DNA of 48,703 bases from Verrucomicrobiota bacterium. GTDB taxonomy: Bacteria > Verrucomicrobiota > Verrucomicrobiia > Limisphaerales > SIBE01. Below, in pieces: positions 42,650 through 48,703 of this stretch (the stretch's first letter is position 1; each line of letters begins with the position of its first letter). The DNA lies in the NCBI GenBank assembly GCA_016871515.1, contig VHDE01000041.1, positions 1 through 48,703 of the forward strand, given 5' to 3'. Made by a program: the position numbers and the translations under genes. The notes under the pieces were generated by a model. That model ran no database searches. It was not told where the DNA came from and saw only the letters and a program-made list of their open reading frames with translations.

Positions 42650-44122
42650 CTACGATAGGGCTGCCGTACTTCCCTCCAGAACCTTCGCGGCTTCGAGGTC
42701 GCTCCGGCGTTGGGCCATGCTCTTGAAGAATTCGTAGCCCTCGCGGCAGCGCCGCACAAAAACGTCTTTGTCTTCGAGCATCGTCTTAATGATCCGCAGA
42801 ATCGGTTTCGGGCGCAGGTAATAGGAGCGGTAGAAACGATCCACGGATTCGAAGATTTCCTCCTTTGTTAGCTCTGGGTATTCCAGTGTGCTTTGCTGGA
42901 AGCCGCCCTCTTCCACGAGGTCGGTTTTGTCCTTCTTCACGAACCAGCCATTGAGCTTGGCTTGCTCGTAAAGTTCCGTGCCGGGATAAGGCGCAGCAAG
43001 GCTGACTTGGAGACTAAAGACATCCAATTCCTGGGCAAAGCGGATGGTCTGTTCGACAGTTTCCTTGGTTTCCACGGGCAAGCCGAGAATGAACGTGCCG
43101 TGGATAACAACGCCGGCGGCGTGACAATGCCTGGTGAAGCGGCGCATTTCTGCCGTCGTGACACCTTTTTTGATGCGGTTCAATGTGGCGTCGTTGCCGC
43201 TTTCGTAGCCGACCAGAAAGAGCCGAAGGCCGGAATCTTTGAAGGATTTGACAGTGTCGTAATCCAGATTCGCCCGGCTATTGCAGGACCAAGTCAAGCC
43301 GAGTGGAGCGAGCTTTTTGGCAATGTCGCGGGCACGTGGAAGATTGGCCGTGAAAGTATCGTCGTCGAAGAAGAACTCTTTGACTTGGGGGAAGAGCTTC
43401 TTCATGTAAGCCATTTCGTCGGCGACATTTTGTGCGGAGCGCACTCGATACTTGTGCCCGCCGATGGTCTGCGGCCACAAACAAAAGGTGCATTGAGCGG
43501 GGCAACCGCGACCAGTGTAGAGGCTCAGGTAAGGATGGAGCAGGTAGCCAATAAAATACCGCTCGATTTGGAGGTTGCGTTTGTAAATGTCAGCCACCCA
43601 CGGTAGCGAGTCCATATTCTGAATCAGCTCGCGTTCAGGATTGTGCTGAATGTTGCCTTCACGATCGCGATAAGAAAGCCCGGCGATCGTTTTGAGGGGG
43701 CGGCCCTCGGCAACTTCTCGGCACGTAAAATCGAATTCTTTGCGGCCAACCCAATCAATGGCCGGCGACGCTTTCAATGTCTCGGTTGGCAACACCATCG
43801 CGTGAGCTCCAACGAAGCCAACGCAAGTCTCAGGCCGGTGTTGCTTAATCGCTTCGGCAACTTTGCAATCATTCTTCAGCGACGGCGTGCTCGTATGGAT
43901 AATGATGTGATCGTACTGCTTCGCGATGCGAAGACATTCTTCGCGGCCGATGCTATGCGGCGGGCAATCGAGGAGTTTCGCGTTCGGCACGAGAGCGGCC
44001 GGTTGAGCAAGCCACGTGGGATACCAGAACGATGTTACTTCACGCCGCGCTTGATAACGCGAACCGGCGCCACCGTCAAAACCGTCGAAGGATGGAGGAG
44101 AGAGAAAAAGCGTTTTGCTCAT
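42650..44122 (-). CDS. hpnJ: Hopanoid biosynthesis radical SAM protein HpnJ (B12-binding type)
   Basis: 490 residues. An N-terminal cobalamin-binding-like Rossmann domain (IIIHTSTPSLKNDCKVAEAI, CVGFVGAHAMVLP) precedes the radical-SAM core with CPAQCTFC (Cys207, Cys211, Cys214) binding the [4Fe-4S] cluster and FFFDDDTFTAN; the C-terminal part has LAAPYPGTELYEQAK. HpnJ converts the ribose-derived side chain of C35 hopanoids to the cyclitol form. It follows hpnH by 45 bases, which supplies its adenosylhopane-derived substrate pathway. The squalene-hopene cyclase and other hpn genes are not in the window. Confidence 0.9.
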   Translation of the reverse strand: MSKTLFLSPPSFDGFDGGAGSRYQARREVTSFWYPTWLAQPAALVPNAKLLDCPPHSIGREECLRIAKQYDHIIIHTSTPSLKNDCKVAEAIKQHRPETCVGFVGAHAMVLPTETLKASPAIDWVGRKEFDFTCREVAEGRPLKTIAGLSYRDREGNIQHNPERELIQNMDSLPWVADIYKRNLQIERYFIGYLLHPYLSLYTGRGCPAQCTFCLWPQTIGGHKYRVRSAQNVADEMAYMKKLFPQVKEFFFDDDTFTANLPRARDIAKKLAPLGLTWSCNSRANLDYDTVKSFKDSGLRLFLVGYESGNDATLNRIKKGVTTAEMRRFTRHCHAAGVVIHGTFILGLPVETKETVEQTIRFAQELDVFSLQVSLAAPYPGTELYEQAKLNGWFVKKDKTDLVEEGGFQQSTLEYPELTKEEIFESVDRFYRSYYLRPKPILRIIKTMLEDKDVFVRRCREGYEFFKSMAQRRSDLEAAKVLEGSTAALS

Positions 44123-44167
44123 GGCGGCATCCTTTTAACCGCACCGGCCCGATCGCAAGAACGAAGC

Positions 44168-45541
44168 CTACTCGATCCGAATCTGAGCTTTGTTGGCGCC
44201 GCCAAGTTTGTTCGGCAACTCATTGCGCTGTGATGTGCCGCCAGAACCGCAGGCGCCTTTCACTGATTGTGAGTTGATGACCGCCTTGGCCTCAGCCAAG
44301 TGTCCCTTGCCGACGGAGAAACCATTGAACGCGTTGACCTCGTGTCCGTTCGTCGAAGGCGCAGGCTTCGGCCCCAAATTGTATTTGAAATTCTTCCAGT
44401 TGTCGCCGCGTTGATAGGTTGTTCCGAGTGCGCCGCTCGGATCGTAGCCGCAATGCACCATGCAGTTTTCGCAGCGCGGGTCGCGTGCGACACCGTTGAC
44501 AACGCCGTACTTGTTCCAATCTACTTTGGCGAGCATTTCCTGGTAACTTGAGAAATGCCCGTCGGTCATCAAGTAGCAAGGCGCCTTCCAGCCCCGGATG
44601 TTGCGGGTCGGAATAGCCCAAGCGGTGCAGGTCAGTTCCCGCTTGCCAGCCAGAAACTCCTGGTAAACCGGCGTGCCAAAGATCGTGAACCGATGACCCC
44701 ATTCCTCGATCTTTTTGAATTTCTCGCGAGTCATCGCGCGAGTCAGGAAAAAATCCTCGGGCCGTTTGCCCAAGCGTTTCATCATGTCCTTCTTCGCGGC
44801 ATCGTAATCGTAGCCAGGCGAAATAGTATGGCCATCGACGCCAAGCCACGAAAAGAACTTGAACATCTCTTCGATCTCCTGGACGTCTGTTTCTTTATAA
44901 ACCGTCGTGTTGGTCGCGACTTGAAAACCGAGAATCTTCGCCATTTTGACGGCTTCCACGCATTCCTTGAAAACACCTTCGCGTTCCACAATCAGGTCGT
45001 GCGTATATTCCAAGCCGTCAATATGGACGTTCCAATACATCCACTGTGCCGGCCGAATGACCAATTTCCCGCGAGCTTTGTCATCGGCTTGGCGAATCTG
45101 ATCGGCTTCTTTCTCCGAAATGAGCTTCTCGCGGAGCAGCCGCTCGATGGTCGGTTCCTGGGCAGCCGAATAGGCCGCTGCCAGATAATCCCTCATCTTC
45201 TTCCGCATGAACATGCCGTTCGTGCAGACGTAGACAATGCGGCCTTGCGCGAGCAGTCCCGCGATCAATTCCTCAATCTTAGGATAAATGAGCGGTTCTC
45301 CACCGCAGATCGAGACCATGGGCGCGTCACAGTCCTGGGCCGAAGCGAGGCAATCCTCAAGACTCATCATGTCTTTGAGGCTGGTTGAGTATTCGCGAAT
45401 GCGTCCGCAGCCGGTGCAGGTAAGATTGCAGGTATGAAGCGGTTCGAGCTGGAGGACGAGCGCGAATTTCGGAGTGCGCAAAACCTTGTGCTTGATAATG
45501 TGCCTGGCGATCTTGGCCGTCAGGACAAGAGGAAAGCGCAT
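44168..45541 (-). CDS. hpnH: Adenosyl-hopene transferase HpnH (radical SAM)
   Basis: 457 residues. HpnH adds a 5'-deoxyadenosyl radical to diploptene, the first step in making extended C35 hopanoids. Radical-SAM cysteines: HTCNLTCTGCGR (Cys38, Cys42, Cys45). Further family motifs: SICGGEPLIYP, IVYVCTNGMFM, WMYWNVHIDGLE, FQVATNTTVYKETD, HTISPGYDYDAAKK, and the C-terminal cysteine cluster CENCMVHCGYD. Homologues I know are ~330-390 residues; here ~80 extra residues follow, low in complexity (STNGHEVNAFNG) and with no known domain. It starts 4 bases downstream of a small lipoprotein gene. Confidence 0.93.
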   Translation of the reverse strand: MRFPLVLTAKIARHIIKHKVLRTPKFALVLQLEPLHTCNLTCTGCGRIREYSTSLKDMMSLEDCLASAQDCDAPMVSICGGEPLIYPKIEELIAGLLAQGRIVYVCTNGMFMRKKMRDYLAAAYSAAQEPTIERLLREKLISEKEADQIRQADDKARGKLVIRPAQWMYWNVHIDGLEYTHDLIVEREGVFKECVEAVKMAKILGFQVATNTTVYKETDVQEIEEMFKFFSWLGVDGHTISPGYDYDAAKKDMMKRLGKRPEDFFLTRAMTREKFKKIEEWGHRFTIFGTPVYQEFLAGKRELTCTAWAIPTRNIRGWKAPCYLMTDGHFSSYQEMLAKVDWNKYGVVNGVARDPRCENCMVHCGYDPSGALGTTYQRGDNWKNFKYNLGPKPAPSTNGHEVNAFNGFSVGKGHLAEAKAVINSQSVKGACGSGGTSQRNELPNKLGGANKAQIRIE

Positions 45542-45545
45542 AGAA

Positions 45546-45758
45546 TTAGTGAGCGCGCGCGTCTGAAACAGTCACGGCCACGGGCGAATCGTCTGAAGCC
45601 ATTGGCAGCGGCTGATCAGGAGCCGATTGGCCTAGGCCAGGCAATAGCAACGTTGCCGGTGAGACGTTGTGCGAGCTATTGATGCCAGAGCAGCCCACGC
45701 CAATCACAACCAGCAACAAACCAACCGTCAGCCGAAGATTATTCCAATTAACTCTCAC
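45546..45758 (-). CDS. Small lipoprotein upstream of hpnH
   Basis: 70 residues. Signal peptide with lipobox: LTVGLLLVVIGVGC, Cys23 as the probable lipidation site. The mature part is only ~48 residues (SGINSSHNVSPATLLLPGLG then an Ala/Val-rich end). Four bases separate its stop from the hpnH start, so it is probably the first gene of the hpnH-hpnJ transcript. No family recognised; a role in hopanoid placement would be speculation. Confidence 0.65.
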   Translation of the reverse strand: MRVNWNNLRLTVGLLLVVIGVGCSGINSSHNVSPATLLLPGLGQSAPDQPLPMASDDSPVAVTVSDARAH

Positions 45759-45783
45759 GTGCGGTAATATAAGAGCGGTCGAT

Positions 45784-46614
45784 ATGTTAGCAATACTTTA
45801 TTCCGGCGCCTTCGGCCGGGCTCACACCTTTTGGGAGCGTGACCGCGCTCAAACGAGCTGGCTGCAGCATGCTTATTTTCCTTGGGCGTTCAGTTTGGCG
45901 TTTGCCGCCCTAGGCTTGCTCATTCAAGCTGAGCCAGTCCCGGCAAGCGTAACTTTTGCCGCCCGCGCGGAGCAACTCTTCCAGACGAATCGGATCCGCT
46001 TTCAAACGGAGAAAACAAACGCGACGGCTGCGTGGCAGTTTGGGCGGGCTTGCTTTGATTGGGCTGAATTTGCGAGAAGCGACGAACAGCGGGAGCGAAT
46101 TGCAAACGAAGGCATTGCGGCCTGCCGGCAAGCTGTGGCATTGCAACCGGACTGGGCCGCCAGCCATTATTATTTGGCGCTGAACTTGGGCCAGCTTGCC
46201 CGAACAAAAAGCCTGGGAGCGCTCAAAATCATCCCGGAGATCGAGCGCGAATTCAAGAGCGCGCTCGAATTAGATCCACAGTTCAATAACGCGGCGCCGC
46301 ACCGGTCAATCGGGCTGCTCTACTTGCAGGCGCCTGGCTGGCCAACAAGCATCGGCAACCGAAGCAAGGCCCGCTTTCATCTCAAGAAAGCTGTGGAGCT
46401 GAGCCCAGAATATCCTGAAAATCGCCTTTGCCTGATCGAAGCCTTTCTTCAATGGAACGAGAAGAAGAATTTTATGCCGGAAGTCAAAGCCGTGGAAGAA
46501 CTTTGGCCTCGCGCTCGACAGTTATTCGCCGGTAAAGCTTGGGAAGCAGATTGGGCTGATTGGGACAAACGTTGGAACTTGATCCAGAAGACCATAAAGC
46601 AAAAGGCGACCTAA
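45784..46614 (+). CDS. TPR-repeat protein with N-terminal membrane segment
   Basis: 276 residues from ATG 45784; a longer frame from 45667 would overlap the divergent lipoprotein. Residues ~30-52 (YFPWAFSLAFAALGLLIQA) form a membrane anchor or signal. After that come TPR-like helices: FAARAEQLFQTNRIRFQTEK, AWQFGRACFDWAEFARS, CRQAVALQPDWAASHYYLAL, FKSALELDPQFNNAAPHRS, LKKAVELSPEYPENRLCLIE. Probably periplasmic facing. Only 25 bases separate its start from the lipoprotein start, so the two share a promoter region. Function unknown. Confidence 0.72.
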   Translation: MLAILYSGAFGRAHTFWERDRAQTSWLQHAYFPWAFSLAFAALGLLIQAEPVPASVTFAARAEQLFQTNRIRFQTEKTNATAAWQFGRACFDWAEFARSDEQRERIANEGIAACRQAVALQPDWAASHYYLALNLGQLARTKSLGALKIIPEIEREFKSALELDPQFNNAAPHRSIGLLYLQAPGWPTSIGNRSKARFHLKKAVELSPEYPENRLCLIEAFLQWNEKKNFMPEVKAVEELWPRARQLFAGKAWEADWADWDKRWNLIQKTIKQKAT

Positions 46615-46633
46615 TGCACAAAGGTCGCCTTTT
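46601..46633 (+). terminator. Intrinsic terminator overlapping the TPR gene stop
   Basis: Perfect 12-bp stem aaaaggcgacct / aggtcgcctttt with a 9-nt loop; the terminal T's form the U-tract. The stop codon lies within the stem-loop. Confidence 0.85.
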
Positions 46634-46655
46634 GTAACCTATCCCCCAAAGACAG

Positions 46656-46687
46656 GCTGGGTACGCGAGAACAAGGTCATACCCAGC
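46656..46687. other. 8-bp hairpin in the flagellin upstream region
   Basis: gctgggta / tacccagc with a 16-nt loop, about 115 bases upstream of the sigma-28 promoter. No U-tract. It may be part of a short RNA or chance; the rest of 46634-46800 shows nothing recognisable. Confidence 0.3.
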
Positions 46688-46801
46688 ACGCGGTCAACCG
46701 CCGCGATTTCCGCATCTCTTCAACGCTACATTCACACGGATAGGATCGGCTTATTCCGGCCCCGACTTTAGCAGCATCTTCGGCCTTGGACAATTTCATC
46801 C

Positions 46802-46828
46802 TAAAGTTTTTTCATAAGCCGCCGATAA
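46802..46828 (+). promoter_or_regulatory. Sigma-28 (FliA) flagellar promoter
   Basis: TAAAGTTT at 46802-46809, an 11-base spacer, and GCCGATAA at 46821-46828: identical at every position to the E. coli FliA consensus TAAAGTTT-N11-GCCGATAA. Transcription would begin about 46836, leaving a ~60-base leader before the flagellin ATG. Confidence 0.9.
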
Positions 46829-46896
46829 TACGATTAGTCGCAGTGTAAGAATCCGTCAGGCGCGGCTCAACCCCGCGCTGGCAAGCCAGAGACACA

Positions 46897-47697
46897 ATGA
46901 ATGCGAAAGTGACACCATCAGGAGCCGGTTCGCAACTCCCGCCGGACCCGCGTTTCGGCGCGCACTACTTTAAACGAAAGCATCGCATGGAGGAGGCGAA
47001 GGAAGAAAGCAAAGCCCTCGCGGCGGATGTCTTTAAGTCGCGTGACGCGTCCGCGGACGAAGCGTCAACAGGTGTTGGCCGTGCCATATCTTTGAGTCAG
47101 GCTCAAGGCGGCTTTTTGCAAATGGTCGAGAAGGCTCTCGATCGCATGAACGAGTTGAGCGTTCTTTGCCAGGATGGCTCGCGGACGGACGTGGATCGCG
47201 CTGAGTATACATCAGAATTCACCCAGTTGCAGAATTTCATCAGCGACATTGGCGCCAAGAAGTTCAATGGAGCAAAACTGTTTTCGACTGTTGGTCTTGA
47301 TGTGGCCTTGGACGGAGGCAGCCTTCCCTTAAACGCGATCGATTTGAATGCAAAGTCTCCCGAGGGAGGGCTCATGGAAGTGTATCATCCAGGCTCGACT
47401 GAAATCGAAACACAAGCTAGCGCTGCCCAGGCGTTATCCATGATAGCCCTGGCCTTCCGGAATCTCGCTGAGATGCAGGCCAAAGTGAGTGCTAATATCC
47501 AGCGCTTGAATCTATCGAGTGAGCAATTGTCGCTGTTACGTGAAAACCTATCTGCTGCGACGAACCGAATCAATGGGCTGGATTTGGCGAAGAGTCTCGC
47601 TGATGTCGTTCGAACCGCCATGCTGCGTCAGTCCGGAACGACCATGATTGCGCAAGCGAACACCATCCCGCAAGCTGCGATCCGATTGCTGGATTGA
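46897..47697 (+). CDS. Flagellin-like protein with atypical N-terminus
   Basis: 266 residues. Residues ~63-130 match the flagellin N-terminal D1 region: AISLSQAQGGFLQMVEKALD, RMNELSVLCQDGSRTDVDRA, EYTSEFTQLQNFI, AKKFNGAKLF. Residues ~215-266 match the C-terminal D1/D0: LSAATNRINGLDLAKSLADV, MLRQSGTTMIAQANTIPQAA, IRLLD. The middle D2/D3 part is very short (~80 residues). The first ~60 residues are charged and lack the normal INTN..SL.AQ..L helix, which is needed for canonical filament packing. The gene has a perfect FliA promoter, so it is expected to be a late flagellar product, perhaps a minor or specialised flagellin. No other flagellar gene is in the window. The following dtd remnant starts 9 bases later in the same frame. 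Confidence 0.85.
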   Translation: MNAKVTPSGAGSQLPPDPRFGAHYFKRKHRMEEAKEESKALAADVFKSRDASADEASTGVGRAISLSQAQGGFLQMVEKALDRMNELSVLCQDGSRTDVDRAEYTSEFTQLQNFISDIGAKKFNGAKLFSTVGLDVALDGGSLPLNAIDLNAKSPEGGLMEVYHPGSTEIETQASAAQALSMIALAFRNLAEMQAKVSANIQRLNLSSEQLSLLRENLSAATNRINGLDLAKSLADVVRTAMLRQSGTTMIAQANTIPQAAIRLLD

Positions 47698-47706
47698 CCG
47701 GGCAAA

Positions 47707-47970
47707 ATGAACCTATCGGTCAGAGATGTGACAGGCGAAATCCTGGTGGTCTCACAGTTCACGTTGTATGGAGACTGCCGAAAGGGAAAGCGTCCGAGCT
47801 TCAGCGACGCGGCCTCACCAGAGCGTGCCAGAGAACTCTACGAATTATTCGTCCAGATATTGCGTGAGAGTGTAGCAGTTCAAACCAGAGTTCAAACCGG
47901 GGTCTTCGGTGCGTCGATGCAGGTCGAGTTGTTGAATGACGGTCCCGTCACCTTCCTTTGGGAAAAGTGA
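47707..47970 (+). pseudogene. dtd: D-aminoacyl-tRNA deacylase missing its N-terminal half
   Basis: 87 residues starting [20 protein letters not shown]. Intact DTD proteins are ~145-150 residues and this Met lies in the internal GKMNLSV motif; the codons just before it still read GK, then the flagellin stop. Kept: the active-site motifs [12 protein letters not shown] and the cross-subunit NDGPVT, and the [11 protein letters not shown] stretch. Lost: about 60-65 N-terminal residues including the first strands of the barrel. Loss of function is likely for this proofreading enzyme, which removes D-amino acids from tRNA. A second copy elsewhere would be expected. Confidence 0.8.
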
Positions 47971-48587
47971 CGCGTGGGCGGTCGGTTGCGCCGCCGAGGG
48001 TGCTTGAACCAGTGCCATTCCGTGATTTCCCGTCCTGTCATACGGGGTAAACCTGACTTGCTGCACCGGGAACGTCTGATACCGAGAAGACCTCCAATCA
48101 GCAAATACTTGCCTCAAGGAGGTTAGGCAAAGGTCAAACGTTCGGGCCCGCTCTGTTACGTCCATAGAGCGGGCATTTCTTTACCTTTTAATATGAATAT
48201 CAACGATGGGAGCCTCCGGACCAATTTGAGAACCTTGATCCTGCCTGAAGCAATTCTCACTATGGGAACGGACGAAAACAAACGCAAAACACGAGGACTC
48301 GGCAGTCCGCGCTCCACAGTGATAAATTGCTCTACTTGAAGAACAGGCCTTTGACCTTCCGAATGGAACTTGCAAGATTGGCCGCCTCCTCACCCATGCG
48401 CGCCATTTTGAGCTGATCCCGATTGTTGCTGGCGGCAGTCGACTCTCTGCGAACTTGGCGGAGCCGCCGTCTCGTTCCAAGCATTTTACAAGCGAGTTCA
48501 TTGGCTTTTTTGAAGATTTAGTGGGAAGTTTGCGGGAAGTCTTCCCCTTTTACTGCACATTTTTTGGGGGACAAAAAAAGCGATTTT
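47971..48587. other. Spacer without recognised gene
   Basis: About 615 bases between the dtd remnant and the integrase. Apart from the terminator at 48146-48174 and a palindrome gggaagtcttccc near 48532-48544, no gene, tRNA or known RNA is apparent. Reading frames here are short and without motifs. Being directly upstream of an integrase, it is where an attachment site could lie, but no direct repeat can be confirmed with one end of the element missing. Confidence 0.45.
48146..48174 (+). terminator. Intrinsic terminator-like hairpin
   Basis: gcccgctct / agagcgggc, 9-bp perfect stem with an 11-nt loop, followed by atttctttacctttt. It is ~175 bases after the dtd remnant and could end the flagellin transcript. 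Confidence 0.75.
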
Positions 48588-48703
48588 GTGGCCACTGTTT
48601 TTAAGCGTCCCGGCTCTCCATTTTGGTTCGCTTGTTACTCCGATCAGAACGGCAAAACGGTCCGGCGCACGACCAAGGCGCCGAATAAACCGACCGCTAT
48701 GCG
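48588..48703 (+). CDS. Site-specific integrase (tyrosine recombinase), N-terminal fragment at window edge
   Basis: From GTG 48588 the frame reads VATVFKRPGSPFWFACYSDQ, then NGKTVRRTTKAPNKPTAMR, running off the window. This is the typical start of the arm-type/core-binding region of integrases in this phylum (a K-x-x-SP-W/F pattern with a basic strand). Catalytic residues lie beyond the edge. It marks the possible border of a mobile element extending to the right. Confidence 0.7.
   Translation, partial: MATVFKRPGSPFWFACYSDQNGKTVRRTTKAPNKPTAM

Noticed and set aside
46656-46687. Riboswitch or small RNA upstream of flagellin
   Set aside because: A single 8-bp hairpin outside the sigma-28 transcript is too little evidence.
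48181-48501. Minus-strand 106-codon frame before the integrase
   Set aside because: No signal, motif or plausible composition; Arg/Ser-rich as expected for a non-coding frame in GC-rich DNA.

Overview
The window (48.7 kb) looks like a chromosomal segment of a Verrucomicrobiota bacterium, most like subdivision 3 (Pedosphaera/Limisphaera-type). This is inferred from a glycine-rich long secretin, secreted proteins that end in a thrombospondin-type-3-like stretch plus a shared W..PG..Y.VE...YRV module, a PEP-CTERM protein, hopanoid radical-SAM genes, a partial ebo cluster and the style of the palindromic intergenic repeats. No rRNA, tRNA or CRISPR array was recognised.

Layout. 1-8.2 kb: the 3' part of a secretin gene followed by three large exported proteins. 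8.3-11.7 kb: coaE, then on the minus strand a decayed group (sulfatase with an internal deletion, desaturase remnant, an intact small exported protein, a truncated PrcB-like gene). 11.7-15.6 kb: glgB and a ClpX-like ATPase whose C-terminal domain appears duplicated. 15.6-20.8 kb, minus strand: PEP-CTERM protein, PDZ-containing M28 peptidase, FG-GAP repeat protein. 20.9-30.8 kb: coiled-coil/TPR protein, aconitase-family LeuC, Wzy/WaaL-type ligase with TPRs, RluE-type pseudouridine synthase (minus), UvrA and a coupled Uma2-like gene, separated by palindromic repeats.

31-38.5 kb: a frameshifted response regulator, small conserved proteins, then eboB (TatD-like), a retropepsin-like gene, eboE and eboC (UbiA-like), a reduced ebo metabolite-traffic cluster. 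Convergent to it are pxpC-pxpA (5-oxoprolinase subunits, no pxpB) and fabD. 38.6-46.6 kb: an antitoxin with a frameshifted PIN toxin, a phytase-like beta-propeller protein, a fucose-isomerase-like protein, a broken membrane-protein gene, hpnJ and hpnH with a small lipoprotein (hopanoid side-chain synthesis), and a TPR protein. 46.6-48.7 kb: a textbook sigma-28 promoter before an atypical flagellin gene, a dtd gene missing its 5' half, and the start of an integrase running off the right edge.

A notable theme is gene decay: at least seven genes are broken by internal deletion, frameshift or nonsense codon. Deletions such as those in the sulfatase and dtd cannot be base-calling errors, but the single frameshifts and stops could be. 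All family assignments are from reading motifs by eye; no database search was run.
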